Assembly: GCF_009904105.1 (NCBI RefSeq)
Contig: NZ_JAAABJ010000509.1
Coordinates: 1-64,000 of the forward strand
Length of the DNA: 64,000 bases
DNA from: Elizabethkingia argenteiflava
Lineage (GTDB): Bacteria > Bacteroidota > Bacteroidia > Flavobacteriales > Weeksellaceae
Direction: 5' to 3'
Shown here: piece by piece, positions 19,548 to 28,409 of the stretch
Layout: each line of letters begins with the position of its first letter
Position numbering within the stretch: position 1 is the stretch's first letter
Program-made: the position numbers and the translations under genes
Notes under the pieces: generated by a model
Database searches by the model: none
Told to the model about the DNA's origin: nothing
The model's input: the letters and a program-made list of their open reading frames with translations, nothing else

Positions 19548-20978
19548 TTAATAATATCCCAATATTTTCATCCATACTACCCCTATTACCATATAGATAA
19601 AGAGTAAAACTATCCCAATCTGAAAACCGCGAACCCACCAAGATTTAAGGTCCACATAACCACTGCCGAAATATACAGGTGCGGGACCATGTCCATAATG
19701 GGTAAGTACTCCATAAATAGAACCTATAAAACCGAGCATCATTGCCAACAACATAGGCGGTATTCCCAGAGAAAGCCCTACTCCCAGTAAAGCAGCATAC
19801 ATCGCAGCAACATGTGCCGTAGCGCTCGCAAAGATGTAGTGGCTAAAGAAATACACCAAGATTATAACAGGAAATGCCAACTGCCAGCTTAATCCTCCTA
19901 TATTAGCTTTGATCAGATCACTAAACCATCCGATAAACCCTAATTCATTAAGCGAGCCTGCCATCATCACCAATACAGCAAACCAAATAACAGTGTCCCA
20001 GGCTCCTTTCTCAGACTTTACATCTTCCCAGGTGAGTACAGAAGTCAATAAAAGTAAGGTTAAACCTATAAAAGCCGTAGTAGTAGCATCTATAGAAAGT
20101 ACGCCCCCAAAGATCCATAACACCAACAAAATAAAGAAAGCCAATAGCATCATCCATTCATGGCGGGATATTGCGCCCATTTCCTTCAATTTCTGAGCTG
20201 CCATTTTTGGAGCATCACTTGTTTTTTTAAGCTCAGGTGGATAGAGTTTATATAAAACAAAAGGTACCGCTAGAAAAGCCACTAATCCGGGTACAAATCC
20301 GGCTACTGCCCACGACATCCATGTAATATTAATCCCCATATCCGCAGCAAACTTCTGACACATAGGATTACTGGCTGTACCTGTTAAAAACATTGACGAA
20401 GCAATAAGGTTCATGTAGTAACTATTAAGTGTAAGATAAGATGCTAATTTTCTATGCGTTTCGGGCTTTTCCGGAACGGATCCAAAACTAATGGCCATAG
20501 ATTTCATAATCGGATAGATAATTCCACCCCCTCTAGCCGTATTACTAGGGATAGCAGGAGCCAAGCAAATATCTGCTAATCCCAAACCATAAGCCAATCC
20601 CAACGAACTCTTCCCAAAAACCTTTATAAATAGAAAGGCAATCCGATTACCGAGTCCCGTTTTGATAAAGCCTCGGGCAATAAAAAAAGAAATTCCAATA
20701 AGCCAAATTACCTTATCTCCAAAGCCACTTAACGATTTTGTAATTGATTTACTCACATCTCCGGGTGCCAAAACTTGCGTAGCCGCTGTAAAACCTATCG
20801 CCATCATACACATTGTACCCATAGGGGCAGCTTTTAATATTATCCCTAAGATCGTAGCCGCGAAAATAGCAAACAAATGCCAAGCTTCGGCCGCTACCCC
20901 TTGTGGTGCTGGAATAAACCAAATGACCAAGGCTACTGTAAAGGTGATGAAGACGCTTCGAATATTAATCTCTTTCAT
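19548..20978 (-). CDS. DASS-family anion symporter (dicarboxylate/citrate type)
   Basis: 476 residues with about 12 membrane helices. It contains the DASS signature loops P-S-N-T-A-R-G-G-G and T-G-T-A-S-N-P-M, the two SNT-like motifs that bind substrate carboxylates and cations. The closest known types are the 2-oxoglutarate/malate translocator and CitT-like permeases, so a C4- or C5-dicarboxylate or citrate is the likely substrate. It sits in the inner membrane between a porin gene and sdhCAB in a five-gene run, strongly suggesting uptake of a substrate fed to the TCA cycle. Exchange versus Na+ symport cannot be told from sequence. Confidence 0.88.
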   Translation of the reverse strand: MKEINIRSVFITFTVALVIWFIPAPQGVAAEAWHLFAIFAATILGIILKAAPMGTMCMMAIGFTAATQVLAPGDVSKSITKSLSGFGDKVIWLIGISFFIARGFIKTGLGNRIAFLFIKVFGKSSLGLAYGLGLADICLAPAIPSNTARGGGIIYPIMKSMAISFGSVPEKPETHRKLASYLTLNSYYMNLIASSMFLTGTASNPMCQKFAADMGINITWMSWAVAGFVPGLVAFLAVPFVLYKLYPPELKKTSDAPKMAAQKLKEMGAISRHEWMMLLAFFILLVLWIFGGVLSIDATTTAFIGLTLLLLTSVLTWEDVKSEKGAWDTVIWFAVLVMMAGSLNELGFIGWFSDLIKANIGGLSWQLAFPVIILVYFFSHYIFASATAHVAAMYAALLGVGLSLGIPPMLLAMMLGFIGSIYGVLTHYGHGPAPVYFGSGYVDLKSWWVRGFQIGIVLLFIYMVIGVVWMKILGYY

Positions 20979-21031
20979 TATTTTTTTTATATTTATTACT
21001 GATTTAAATTATACGCTTCTATTAAAATAAA

Positions 21032-22213
21032 TTAGAAACTGCTCTGTACTTGTACAATAAACAAATTATTATTATACTGAGTGGTATTCTCTAATTGTTT
21101 CTTATAGCGATCCAGTTGCATTCCGAACTGAATTCTACCCCCATAATTTTTTAAAAACTCCAACCCAAACATAGGCGTTATGGTATATCGAGGATTCGAG
21201 TTTAGTCGAAAATTGGTATCCAAATACTCGTAACGACATGAAAGCTCTAATGCACTTAAATTATGATAATGGATATTATATCGGAGGTGGGGTAAAAAAT
21301 AAATTCCGCGTATCAAATAATCATCGAGATTATTTGTTCTTAATGACTCTGCTAAAGAGTAGTATAATACATGATTGGTCGCCTGCTTGGCTTCTAATTG
21401 CATATCTACACTCCAGCGTGGATTTAATTGGACTTCTCCACTAATATCAGCACCTAACGCGTATATTTTTCTACTGAAAACCTCCCCGACACCGGCATTT
21501 AATCCTAAATTCAGATGATATTTGGGGGCGAGCCCCAATAATAAGCGGGTAGAATAATGTTTCCCACTCTCGTTATCACTCAACTGGTTTTTTCCATTTC
21601 CATTGACGAGAGAAACCGCATATTGAAAAGGCAGTTTTCCAAGCTGAAGTTTTCCACCTACCGAAGCGCCTATTTGAAAACTGGTCCACCCCAATTTACC
21701 AAATTCGGTATACTGATTAGACCAATCCAAAGATTTAATCACATCAACGGGATAGGTTTCCTCTATACCAAACCACGGACGAAACTGCCCTACTGTAACC
21801 GCTATTTTCGGATTAAACGTATACTTAAGAAATGCGTTTTCCAATACTTTCCCTTTAGGATCATTTTTAAAATCCGCAAAGTTAGCTAAGGCTACCACTT
21901 CGGTCCGTTTGCTAATTTGTGTTCTCATTTGCACCCGCATATACTTAATCATAAAATTATTGCTTGCGCCAGTATGATCACTATGGTGCATACCATTTAC
22001 ATCCACATCCTGACGGGTCTGCACCATATAGCGGGCTTGAAAAAGTCCTTTAATTTGAAATTGAGGATATTTCACCTCTTCCCTTTTCGAATGTACTATA
22101 GACAGAGAGTCTTTTGCTGGAATAACAATAGAATCCGTAGAATGTCCCTGGACAAAACCTCCTCCACATAGTAAGGAAATGAAAATCATCTTTCGATATC
22201 TTTCTTTTACCAT
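21032..22213 (-). CDS. OprO/OprP-like outer-membrane porin
   Basis: 393 residues with a signal peptide and strand patterns typical of the phosphate-selective-porin O/P family: F-Q-I-K-G-L-F-Q-A-R-Y-M, V-G-Q-F-R-P-W-F-G-I-E, and the C-terminal strand L-F-I-V-Q-V-Q-S-S-F ending in Phe. P-W-F-G is the characteristic strand-loop motif. Family names imply phosphate, but members serve various anions. Placed 53 bp upstream of a DASS anion carrier and sdhCAB, it more likely passes dicarboxylates. An alternative start at the internal Met9 is possible. Confidence 0.82.
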   Translation of the reverse strand: MVKERYRKMIFISLLCGGGFVQGHSTDSIVIPAKDSLSIVHSKREEVKYPQFQIKGLFQARYMVQTRQDVDVNGMHHSDHTGASNNFMIKYMRVQMRTQISKRTEVVALANFADFKNDPKGKVLENAFLKYTFNPKIAVTVGQFRPWFGIEETYPVDVIKSLDWSNQYTEFGKLGWTSFQIGASVGGKLQLGKLPFQYAVSLVNGNGKNQLSDNESGKHYSTRLLLGLAPKYHLNLGLNAGVGEVFSRKIYALGADISGEVQLNPRWSVDMQLEAKQATNHVLYYSLAESLRTNNLDDYLIRGIYFLPHLRYNIHYHNLSALELSCRYEYLDTNFRLNSNPRYTITPMFGLEFLKNYGGRIQFGMQLDRYKKQLENTTQYNNNLFIVQVQSSF

Positions 22214-22637
22214 ATTATCCTTTTTAATATTACTTGAAAAAATAGTTTATTAATCTCATTGTATAATTTTCTTATTTGCTATCCGCTTTTGGCTTAATAC
22301 ATTAATAAATATTAATTTTTAAACTTATTTACAACACTTTAAAAAAAGAAACACTGTATAAAATTTTTATACAATTTACTGAAAATATAACGGTTAATCT
22401 ATCCATATATCTTCTAAATTATAAGAAAAAGGTATAAATATTAGCCCCTTACCCAAATCCTTAAATAATACTTTACCATTATATATAAACTTTATTTAAA
22501 GTATATTTCCTACATGAATTAAAACTTGCAAAATAACTACTTATTATTTATATTCTACTATACTCACCCCTTTATGTGGCTTTTTTATTCTATTTATACG
22601 TAAATTAGTATCCCATAACTCAAAACACAAATAGATT
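22214..22637. promoter_or_regulatory. 424-bp divergent regulatory region with a perfect inverted repeat
   Basis: This AT-rich spacer separates the porin-DASS-sdh operon (minus) from the DUF3472-type gene (plus). It holds TGTATAAAA-T-TTTTATACA at 22355-22373, a perfect 9-bp inverted repeat with a 1-bp centre, which could be an operator. No exact TAnnTTTG box was found for either direction. No gene is seen. Confidence 0.4.
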
Positions 22638-23987
22638 ATGAAATCAAATGTATTAAGCGCTTTACTTTTGGGAGGTATAGCTTTTTTGGCTTTGCATTCC
22701 TGTAGAGAAAGCAATATAACGTCAAACACGACATCCTCGCCATCAGCACAACAAACTGCAGGACCAGCCAATACTTTATCTTATGTACCCCTCGCTGGAA
22801 ATTCATTTATAACCCGAAGAAACTCCAGTTCTAATGCATTCATCACCGATACCCAATTAGAAAACTGGAGCAGCACCGGCACCGTGATTAGTACTTATTT
22901 CAGGGTAAGCAATTCTGGCAGTTTAAACATAGGTTTACGTGCCGCCGTACCCAATGGGAGTAGTGTGATAAAAGTAAGTGTGGGAAATGTCTCACAAAGC
23001 ATCCGATTATCGGGTTCTAATTATAAAAATTATACAGTAAAAAGCTTTAATATTTCCTCACCGGGATATGTACAAGTCGATCTGCAAGGACTCTCCAAAA
23101 CAGATCGCTTTTTTGCGAATGTATCCGATATTAGCTTTAGCGGCACAGCAGCTACGGGAAAGAATATTTTCAGCGATACTGCATCTTATTACTATTGGTC
23201 GCGCCGCGGACCTTCCTGTCACTTATACTATACTATACCAACAAATGATAATATTAGCTACTATTATAATGAAGTGAAAGTACCTATAGGTCAAGATAAT
23301 ATAGGCTCTTACTTTATGGTTAATGGTTTTGGTGAAGGTTATTTTGGCATGCAGGTGAATTCTGCTAGTGAGAGAAAAATTATATTCTCTGTATGGAGTC
23401 CTTTTTCTACCAACGATCCAAAAAAAATACCGCCAGGTCAACAAATAAAACTCAATAGAGCGGGAAGCAATGTTGTAACAGGAGTATTTGGTAATGAAGG
23501 AGCAGGGGGTCAAAGCTATTATCCCTATAACTGGATCGCCGGAGAGACTTACAAATTTTTACTCAAAGGAGAACCCGAAGGAAACGGAAACACGAACTAC
23601 ACAGCTTGGTTTCTTCCTCCTAACACTCCACAATGGAAGCTCATCGCTAGTTGGAAAAGGCCAAAAACCAATACCTATTTGACAAGATTTCATAGTTTTC
23701 TGGAAAATTTTAACGCCGAAAATGGCTACTTAGGAAGAAAAGTAGAGTATAAAAACCAATGGGTGAGAACCACTTCGGGGCAATGGATCCCTATTGCATC
23801 TGCCTATTTCACGGTTGACAACACTTATAATGATCAACAGCGAATCGATGCTATTGGAGGTATAACGGGCAACAGCTTTTTCTTGCAAAACGGTGGATTC
23901 TTTAATACGATTGTACCCCCGAACACAAGTTTTTCAATAGTACCCCCTAGCAAAGCCCCCAATATTAATCTTTCAACTTTGCCTTAA
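22638..23987 (+). CDS. DUF5077/DUF3472-type secreted lipoprotein
   Basis: 449 residues. A lipoprotein signal ends in L-H-S-C (about Cys22). Residues about 45-170 form a DUF5077-like beta domain (N-W-S-S-T-G-T-V-I-S-T-Y-F-R-V). Residues about 185-430 match the DUF3472 pattern: I-G-S-Y-F-M-V-N-G-F-G-E-G-Y-F-G-M-Q-V-N, V-W-S-P-F-S-T-N-D-P and G-N-E-G-A-G-G-Q-S-Y, then K-R-P-K-T-N-T-Y-L-T-R-F-H-S-F-L-E-N-F. Such proteins occur in Bacteroidota as surface or periplasmic proteins, sometimes near glycan genes; no activity is established. It is monocistronic with a terminator behind it. The family names are from memory of the motifs. Confidence 0.75.
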   Translation: MKSNVLSALLLGGIAFLALHSCRESNITSNTTSSPSAQQTAGPANTLSYVPLAGNSFITRRNSSSNAFITDTQLENWSSTGTVISTYFRVSNSGSLNIGLRAAVPNGSSVIKVSVGNVSQSIRLSGSNYKNYTVKSFNISSPGYVQVDLQGLSKTDRFFANVSDISFSGTAATGKNIFSDTASYYYWSRRGPSCHLYYTIPTNDNISYYYNEVKVPIGQDNIGSYFMVNGFGEGYFGMQVNSASERKIIFSVWSPFSTNDPKKIPPGQQIKLNRAGSNVVTGVFGNEGAGGQSYYPYNWIAGETYKFLLKGEPEGNGNTNYTAWFLPPNTPQWKLIASWKRPKTNTYLTRFHSFLENFNAENGYLGRKVEYKNQWVRTTSGQWIPIASAYFTVDNTYNDQQRIDAIGGITGNSFFLQNGGFFNTIVPPNTSFSIVPPSKAPNINLSTLP

Positions 23988-24010
23988 TAAAAATTGAATC
24001 AGATTTATAA

Positions 24011-24046
24011 GCTTGTCTACGATTGTAATGAATCGCAGGCATTTTT
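24011..24046 (+). terminator. terminator after the DUF3472-type gene
   Basis: An imperfect hairpin pairs GCTTG with CAGGC (one wobble) and CGATT with AATCG, followed by a T run at 24042-24046. It lies 23 bp past the stop codon. Confidence 0.5.
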
Positions 24047-24146
24047 ATTTCTCAGATAAAAATAAACCCCATCTCTATTTAATTTTTTATTAAAAATATT
24101 TTTACCCCAAATAGCAGCGACTTAGTATATGTGGATTTATGGTTAA

Positions 24147-25085
24147 TTAAATATATTGAAATACCCAATTTCTAATCTCATGATATACTTCTTCTTTAAT
24201 CGATTCGTTTAATATTTCATGTCGCATCCCTGAATACAACTTCATCTGAACATCTTGAAAACCTTCTTGCTTTAGATCGGATAAGCTTTCCCTAATACCA
24301 CTTCCAAAATGCCCAATAGGGTCCTGCTCTCCACTCACAAAAAAAAGAGAAAAAGCTTTAGGAATCTTTTGAGCCCAATCGATTTTGGTAGCCCTAATAT
24401 GTAAAGCAATTAAAGTATAAAAAGCATTATGCGTAAAATCTATTCCACATAAACGGTCTTGTAGGAAAGCCTGCCGATTGGAACGGTCAACACTTAGCCA
24501 ATTCGTTCCTCGTTCATTAGGCTCATGTTTAAAATACTTATTATTTTGCCAACTAAAAAATTTATTTATGCAGCGACTACGATACCTCGGCAGTATTCTG
24601 TTTAAAAGCGAAAATAAAAACAGGCCTACTTTTGCCCCCTTAACCCTTCTACCCGTTCCGACCATAATTCCTCCTTTAAATCGGTGAGAGGCCTGCTGCA
24701 AAAGGCAACGCATGATAAAAGACCCCATGGAATGCCCTAAGACGAAATGGGGAACATTGGGATATAGCCGCTCCAATTCTCCGCCCATCGCTTCTGCATC
24801 ATCAATAAGCTTCTGCTCAGCTTTTGTTTTTTTAAAGAAACCCAAATCGCTCTGTTTTTTTGCCGTCCTGCCATGTCCTCTATGATCATAGGTAATTACC
24901 GCCAATCCCTCATCTACCATATACTTTGCGAATTCCGTATACCGACCACTGTGCTCCTGCATGCCATGCAAGATAAGAAGTGTTGCCACCACCTCACTAT
25001 GCTGGGGCGTAAATAAGGTATAAAAAAGTCCGATATTGTTCTCTGCATCAATCGCATTCTCTGGAAAGTATTTTGAAATTTGCAT
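24147..25085 (-). CDS. alpha/beta hydrolase, monoacylglycerol-lipase-like
   Basis: 312 residues of the serine-aminopeptidase/monoglyceride-lipase type (Hydrolase_4). Oxyanion region L-H-G-M-Q-E-H-S-G-R-Y is at about 39-49. The nucleophile elbow G-H-S-M-G puts the catalytic Ser at 119; the Asp is probably in G-E-Q-D-P-I-G-H, and the His in S-G-M-R-H-E-I-L-N-E. There is no signal peptide, so it is cytoplasmic. Probable substrates are monoacylglycerols or lysophospholipids, but specificity is not readable. Monocistronic. Confidence 0.85.
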   Translation of the reverse strand: MQISKYFPENAIDAENNIGLFYTLFTPQHSEVVATLLILHGMQEHSGRYTEFAKYMVDEGLAVITYDHRGHGRTAKKQSDLGFFKKTKAEQKLIDDAEAMGGELERLYPNVPHFVLGHSMGSFIMRCLLQQASHRFKGGIMVGTGRRVKGAKVGLFLFSLLNRILPRYRSRCINKFFSWQNNKYFKHEPNERGTNWLSVDRSNRQAFLQDRLCGIDFTHNAFYTLIALHIRATKIDWAQKIPKAFSLFFVSGEQDPIGHFGSGIRESLSDLKQEGFQDVQMKLYSGMRHEILNESIKEEVYHEIRNWVFQYI

Positions 25086-25403
25086 TGATATTTTAAGCTT
25101 ATATTATTAAATAATAACCTTATTTTTTCTGTTGCTTATGTAAAACAAACAATTTACAAAGCTAATACAAAACAGAATATAAAATAATTCAACGATTTGG
25201 GCCTTATTTTATGAGCGAATGTAATATTTTTGTTAAAGGCATAGAGCTGTTATATAAAACTCTTTTAGTGACAAAGTTTTCAGCTATACCAAAACACCTG
25301 CTTGTAAGCTATTTTATGTCGACGGTTATAAAAATATAAATTATAAAAAAAGACCTTCCACCGGAAGATCTTGTATGAGGTAGATTAAATAATCAGATCA
25401 ACA
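25086..25403 (-). promoter_or_regulatory. spacer with hydrolase promoter candidate and frr terminator
   Basis: No gene is seen in this 318-bp spacer. On the minus strand TAGCTTTG (25157-25164) matches TAnnTTTG and could drive the hydrolase gene with a leader of about 65 nt. The frr terminator lies at its right end. Confidence 0.4.
25345..25372 (-). terminator. rho-independent terminator after frr
   Basis: On the minus strand AAGATCTTCC pairs with GGAAGGTCTT (one U-G wobble) around a 3-nt loop, followed by a run of seven T. It is about 30 bp after the frr stop. Confidence 0.8.
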
Positions 25404-25958
25404 TTATACTTTCATGATCTCCGCTTCTTTTATCTTAAATTGCTCGTCTGACTTTTTAATATAAAGATCCGTCAGCTCTTGTATTTGTGCTTCTGTACTT
25501 TTGATAATATCTTCGGATACAGATTCTAACCGCTTCAATTCCTTATTACCGTCCTGGCGAGCATTGCGAACCGTAACTTTGGTAGCCTCCGTTTCTACTT
25601 TCGCTTGTTTTACCAATTCTCTTCTTCGTTCCTCGGTTAAAGGAGGTACATTCAGAATAATCATCTCTCCATTATTTGAAGGCGCAAAACCTAAATTAGA
25701 AACAATAATACCCTTTTCTATGGCATTAATAGCCGTTTTATCCCAAGGTTGGATGGCAATGGTCATCGCATCTGGAATGGAAACATTGGCTACTTGGTTA
25801 ATCGGAGTAGGGACCCCATAATACTCTACCATAACATCCTGAACCATCGTTGTAGAAGCTCTGCCCGCTCTAATTTTCTGAAAGGCATACTCCAAATGCT
25901 TTATTGCAGCATCCATTTCCTGCTTTACAGATGCTAGGATGAGTTCTAATTCTTCCAT
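25404..25958 (-). CDS. frr: ribosome recycling factor
   Basis: The 184-residue cytoplasmic factor works with EF-G to split post-termination ribosomes. It has the conserved I-R-A-G-R-A-S motif near the N-terminus, the central Y-Y-G-V-P-T-P-I-N-Q-V-A-N, and P-P-L-T-E-E-R-R-R-E-L-V-K, which begins the second long helix. The length is standard. It follows pyrH by 47 bp; the pyrH-frr pair is conserved widely in bacteria, so they are probably one transcript with the terminator behind frr. Confidence 0.97.
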   Translation of the reverse strand: MEELELILASVKQEMDAAIKHLEYAFQKIRAGRASTTMVQDVMVEYYGVPTPINQVANVSIPDAMTIAIQPWDKTAINAIEKGIIVSNLGFAPSNNGEMIILNVPPLTEERRRELVKQAKVETEATKVTVRNARQDGNKELKRLESVSEDIIKSTEAQIQELTDLYIKKSDEQFKIKEAEIMKV

Positions 25959-26005
25959 TGTATATTTATCAATTTATGTTAATTATTTTTTACTTATACT
26001 ATTTT

Positions 26006-26710
26006 TTAATTAACTAAGGTTCCCACATTTTCTCCCTGTATGAGGCGGATAAGATTCCCTTCCTTATTCATATCAAACACTATAATGGGTAATTTATTTT
26101 CGTGACTTAAGGTAAAAGCTGTCATATCCATCACTTTTAAGTTTTTAGCAAATACTTCTTCAAAACTTAAATTCTCAAATTTTACAGCATTTTCATTTTT
26201 CTCCGGATCCTTATCGTAGATACCATCCACGCGGGTTCCTTTAAGAATAACATCTGCATTGATTTCAATAGCGCGTAAAGTGGCAGCCGTATCTGTAGTG
26301 AAATAGGGATTGCCAGTACCGGCACCAAAAATAACCACCCTTCCTTTCTCCAAATGCCGTACCGCTCTTCTCTTAATAAAAGGCTCTGCTACTTTATCCA
26401 TTTCAATAGCCGACTGGAGGCGTGTTTTAATATCAAGATCTTCTAATGCTCCTTGTAAAGCCATTCCATTAATTACGGTTGCCAGCATACCCATATAATC
26501 GCCTTGCACTCTATCCATACCAGCAGCCGCGCCCGATACTCCCCTAAAAATGTTTCCTCCTCCTATTACAACTGCTACTTCACATCCTAATTCTACTACT
26601 TTTTTAATTTCTATCGCATAATCATGAAGTCTTTGGCTATCAATGCCATACTCTTGATTTCCCATAAGAGCTTCGCCACTTAACTTTAGGAGGATTCGTT
26701 TATATTTCAT
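26006..26710 (-). CDS. pyrH: UMP kinase
   Basis: It phosphorylates UMP to UDP with ATP in pyrimidine nucleotide synthesis. The bacterial enzyme is a hexamer of the amino-acid-kinase fold. It shows the N-terminal [12 protein letters not shown], glycine-rich [11 protein letters not shown], and [16 protein letters not shown] chose the ATG at 26710 (234 residues, usual size) over a TTG 30 bp upstream, because a TAAATTTG promoter box lies between the two. It leads the pyrH-frr unit. Confidence 0.96.
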   Translation of the reverse strand: MKYKRILLKLSGEALMGNQEYGIDSQRLHDYAIEIKKVVELGCEVAVVIGGGNIFRGVSGAAAGMDRVQGDYMGMLATVINGMALQGALEDLDIKTRLQSAIEMDKVAEPFIKRRAVRHLEKGRVVIFGAGTGNPYFTTDTAATLRAIEINADVILKGTRVDGIYDKDPEKNENAVKFENLSFEEVFAKNLKVMDMTAFTLSHENKLPIIVFDMNKEGNLIRLIQGENVGTLVN

Positions 26711-26727
26711 CTTTTTTTTTTCGGAAA

Positions 26728-26735
26728 CAAATTTA
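26728..26735 (-). promoter_or_regulatory. putative -7 box of pyrH-frr
   Basis: On the minus strand it reads TAAATTTG, matching TAnnTTTG, 18 bp before the ATG at 26710. A near-match GATATTFG-like octamer (GATATTTG) sits 10 bp further upstream. No well-spaced -33 TTTG is seen. Confidence 0.35.
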
Positions 26736-26772
26736 AGCAAATATCATGAAATGTAATAACCAAAATAATTTA

Positions 26773-26802
26773 TTTGACAAAGCTCAAAATAAATTATTTT
26801 TG
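26773..26802 (+). promoter_or_regulatory. cmk promoter
   Basis: TTTG at 26773-26776 and TATTTTTG at 26795-26802 are separated by 18 bp, close to the Bacteroidota -33/-7 arrangement. It points toward cmk, whose ATG is 56 bp downstream. Confidence 0.55.
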
Positions 26803-26857
26803 CATAAAATAATAAAGCATCGAAGACCGCTGTTCATTTCAATCTCAAAGTCTATTC

Positions 26858-27526
26858 ATGAAGAAGAAACCTTTAATCGCGATAGATGGCTTCTCCTCTA
26901 CTGGAAAGAGTTCAATTTCCAAAATCATCGCACAAAAACTGGGTGTTATCCATATGGATACGGGTGCCCTTTACCGGGGGATTACAGTATACGCTCTCCA
27001 ACATTTCTTGGAGGGCAACACCATCAATATTCCTCAATTAATACATCATCTGTCGGATATAAAATTAGAGTTCAAATCAATTAAGGGTCATCTTAGCCTT
27101 TTTTTAAATGATACCAATATCGACCCTGAAATAAGAGCTCCAAAAGTAGCAGAATATGTGAGTGAGGTAGCCAAGCAACCTGAAATAAGAAATTTTTTAC
27201 TCTGTATTCAGAGACAAATAGCAAAAAATGGGGGAATTGTAATGGATGGGAGAGATATTGGAACTGTGGTTTTACCGCAGGCTGATTACAAATTTTTTCT
27301 TACGGCCAGTCCCCAAGAGCGCGCATTGAGAAGATATAAAGAACTAAAAGAAAACGGAATAGAAGCCGATTTAGAAGAGGTAAAGCGAAATCTACTCATG
27401 CGGGACAAAATAGATAGCGAACGCCCTATATCTCCACTTAAGCAGGCTCCAGATGCTATTCTGATTGATAACACCCACCTGGATAAAAAACAAACCATCG
27501 CGCTCATATTGTCCTATCTCAAATAA
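26858..27526 (+). CDS. cmk: cytidylate kinase
   Basis: It phosphorylates CMP and dCMP with ATP. The 222-residue NMP-kinase fold has the P-loop G-F-S-S-T-G-K-S-S at about 11-19, M-D-T-G-A-L-Y-R-G-I for nucleotide binding, and M-D-G-R-D-I-G-T-V-V-L-P. A lid region R-D-x-x-D-S-E-R-P-I-S-P-L follows. The length is standard. It is divergent from pyrH across 147 bp, with a good promoter, so two pyrimidine kinases share one intergenic region. Confidence 0.96.
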   Translation: MKKKPLIAIDGFSSTGKSSISKIIAQKLGVIHMDTGALYRGITVYALQHFLEGNTINIPQLIHHLSDIKLEFKSIKGHLSLFLNDTNIDPEIRAPKVAEYVSEVAKQPEIRNFLLCIQRQIAKNGGIVMDGRDIGTVVLPQADYKFFLTASPQERALRRYKELKENGIEADLEEVKRNLLMRDKIDSERPISPLKQAPDAILIDNTHLDKKQTIALILSYLK

Positions 27527-27601
27527 TTTTCTTAACTTTATACAACGATATTACCTTATCACTGTATATTCTGATTTAATAAATATTTAATGTAAAACTA
27601 T

Positions 27602-27609
27602 TATTTTTG
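27602..27609 (+). promoter_or_regulatory. putative -7 box upstream of the YtxH gene
   Basis: TATTTTTG matches TAnnTTTG and would give a leader of about 70 nt. The possible -33 TTTA at 27575-27578 is spaced 23 bp, slightly long. Confidence 0.35.
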
Positions 27610-27685
27610 GTATATTAATTGTTATAAACATTTATATGTATTATTTAAATTATACAGCAAAATATTAATTCTAAAAAAAAATAAA

Positions 27686-28030
27686 ATGGCAAAAGGAAAG
27701 AATAACGCAGGAATATTGGCTGGCCTATTAGCAGGTGCAGCCGCTGGAGTAATTGTGGGAATGCTCTATGCTCCAGAGGAAGGAAAAGCTACGCGCAAAA
27801 AATTAAAAGCTAAAGCGAACGATCTTAAAGATCTGGCTAAAGAAAAATGTGGTGATGTGAGCGAAAGAGTAAAAGACCAATACAGTGTCTTCGCTTCCCA
27901 AGCAAAAGATACCTACGGTAAAGTGTCTGATAGCGTGAAGGAGGGCTTTGACAAATATAAGGACCAGGCTGCAGAGAAGGCAAAAAAAGTAGTAAAGGAT
28001 ATTGAATCTGAACTCGACAGCCTTAAATAG
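27686..28030 (+). CDS. YtxH-domain protein
   Basis: 114 residues. A glycine/alanine-rich membrane segment (about 8-27; G-L-L-A-G-A-A-A-G-V-I-V-G) leads into Y-A-P-E-E-G-K-A-T-R-K-K-L, the YtxH signature. A long lysine/glutamate-rich amphipathic coiled-coil-like helix follows. YtxH proteins are associated with general stress in Firmicutes; the role in Bacteroidota is not established. It heads a trio with a holin-like membrane protein and a small helical protein. A terminator between it and the second gene may keep YtxH in excess. Confidence 0.85.
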   Translation: MAKGKNNAGILAGLLAGAAAGVIVGMLYAPEEGKATRKKLKAKANDLKDLAKEKCGDVSERVKDQYSVFASQAKDTYGKVSDSVKEGFDKYKDQAAEKAKKVVKDIESELDSLK

Positions 28031-28042
28031 CTCAAAATATAT

Positions 28043-28070
28043 AAGGGGACCAAAGCGTGCCCCTTTTTTT
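28043..28070 (+). terminator. terminator between YtxH and the holin-like gene
   Basis: AAGGGG (28043-28048) pairs with CCCCTT (28060-28065) and is followed by T through 28070. Read-through would be needed for the downstream pair, since no second promoter box is obvious. Confidence 0.7.
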
Positions 28071-28098
28071 TATTATCCTCGACATAAAAACAAAACCT

Positions 28099-28407
28099 AT
28101 GTTTAGCATTATTTCGGACTATCTAAAGAAAAAGATGGATCTCTTTAAATTAGAAGTGGTTGAAAAAACACTTACTTCAGCAGGAGCCATTACTTTTTCT
28201 ATCCTTCTACTGGCGATGCTCACCTTTTTTATAGGTTTGCTGAGTGTGGGCATATCCTTATGGCTCGGAGATATCCTGCAAAATATTTCTTATGGATTCC
28301 TAAGTGTATCTGGGTTCTATTTATTCATAATTATCCTAATGATAATTTTCAAAAAAAAATTAAAAAAAGAGTTTACCAATCTTATTCTAAAATATTTTAA
28401 CAATTAA
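28099..28407 (+). CDS. phage-holin-superfamily (DUF1469-like) membrane protein
   Basis: 102 residues: an N-terminal amphipathic part (S-D-Y-L-K-K-K-M-D-L-F-K-L-E-V-V-E-K), then two membrane helices with a short turn (about 30-55 and 63-85). This layout is common in the Holin_3_6/DUF1469 family of non-phage membrane proteins in Bacteroidota. I chose the ATG at 28099; an earlier GTG at 28057 lies inside the terminator stem. It sits 2 bp before the next gene, so they are co-translated. Function unknown, perhaps envelope stress. Confidence 0.65.
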   Translation: MFSIISDYLKKKMDLFKLEVVEKTLTSAGAITFSILLLAMLTFFIGLLSVGISLWLGDILQNISYGFLSVSGFYLFIIILMIIFKKKLKKEFTNLILKYFNN

Positions 28408-28409
28408 AA

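Noticed and set aside
26746-27084. 112-codon frame overlapping the cmk start
   Set aside because: Out of frame with cmk, overlaps its promoter, and has no domain pattern.
28057-28098. GTG start extending the holin-like protein by 14 residues
   Set aside because: The codon lies in the stem of a terminator, and the added residues come from its T tract.
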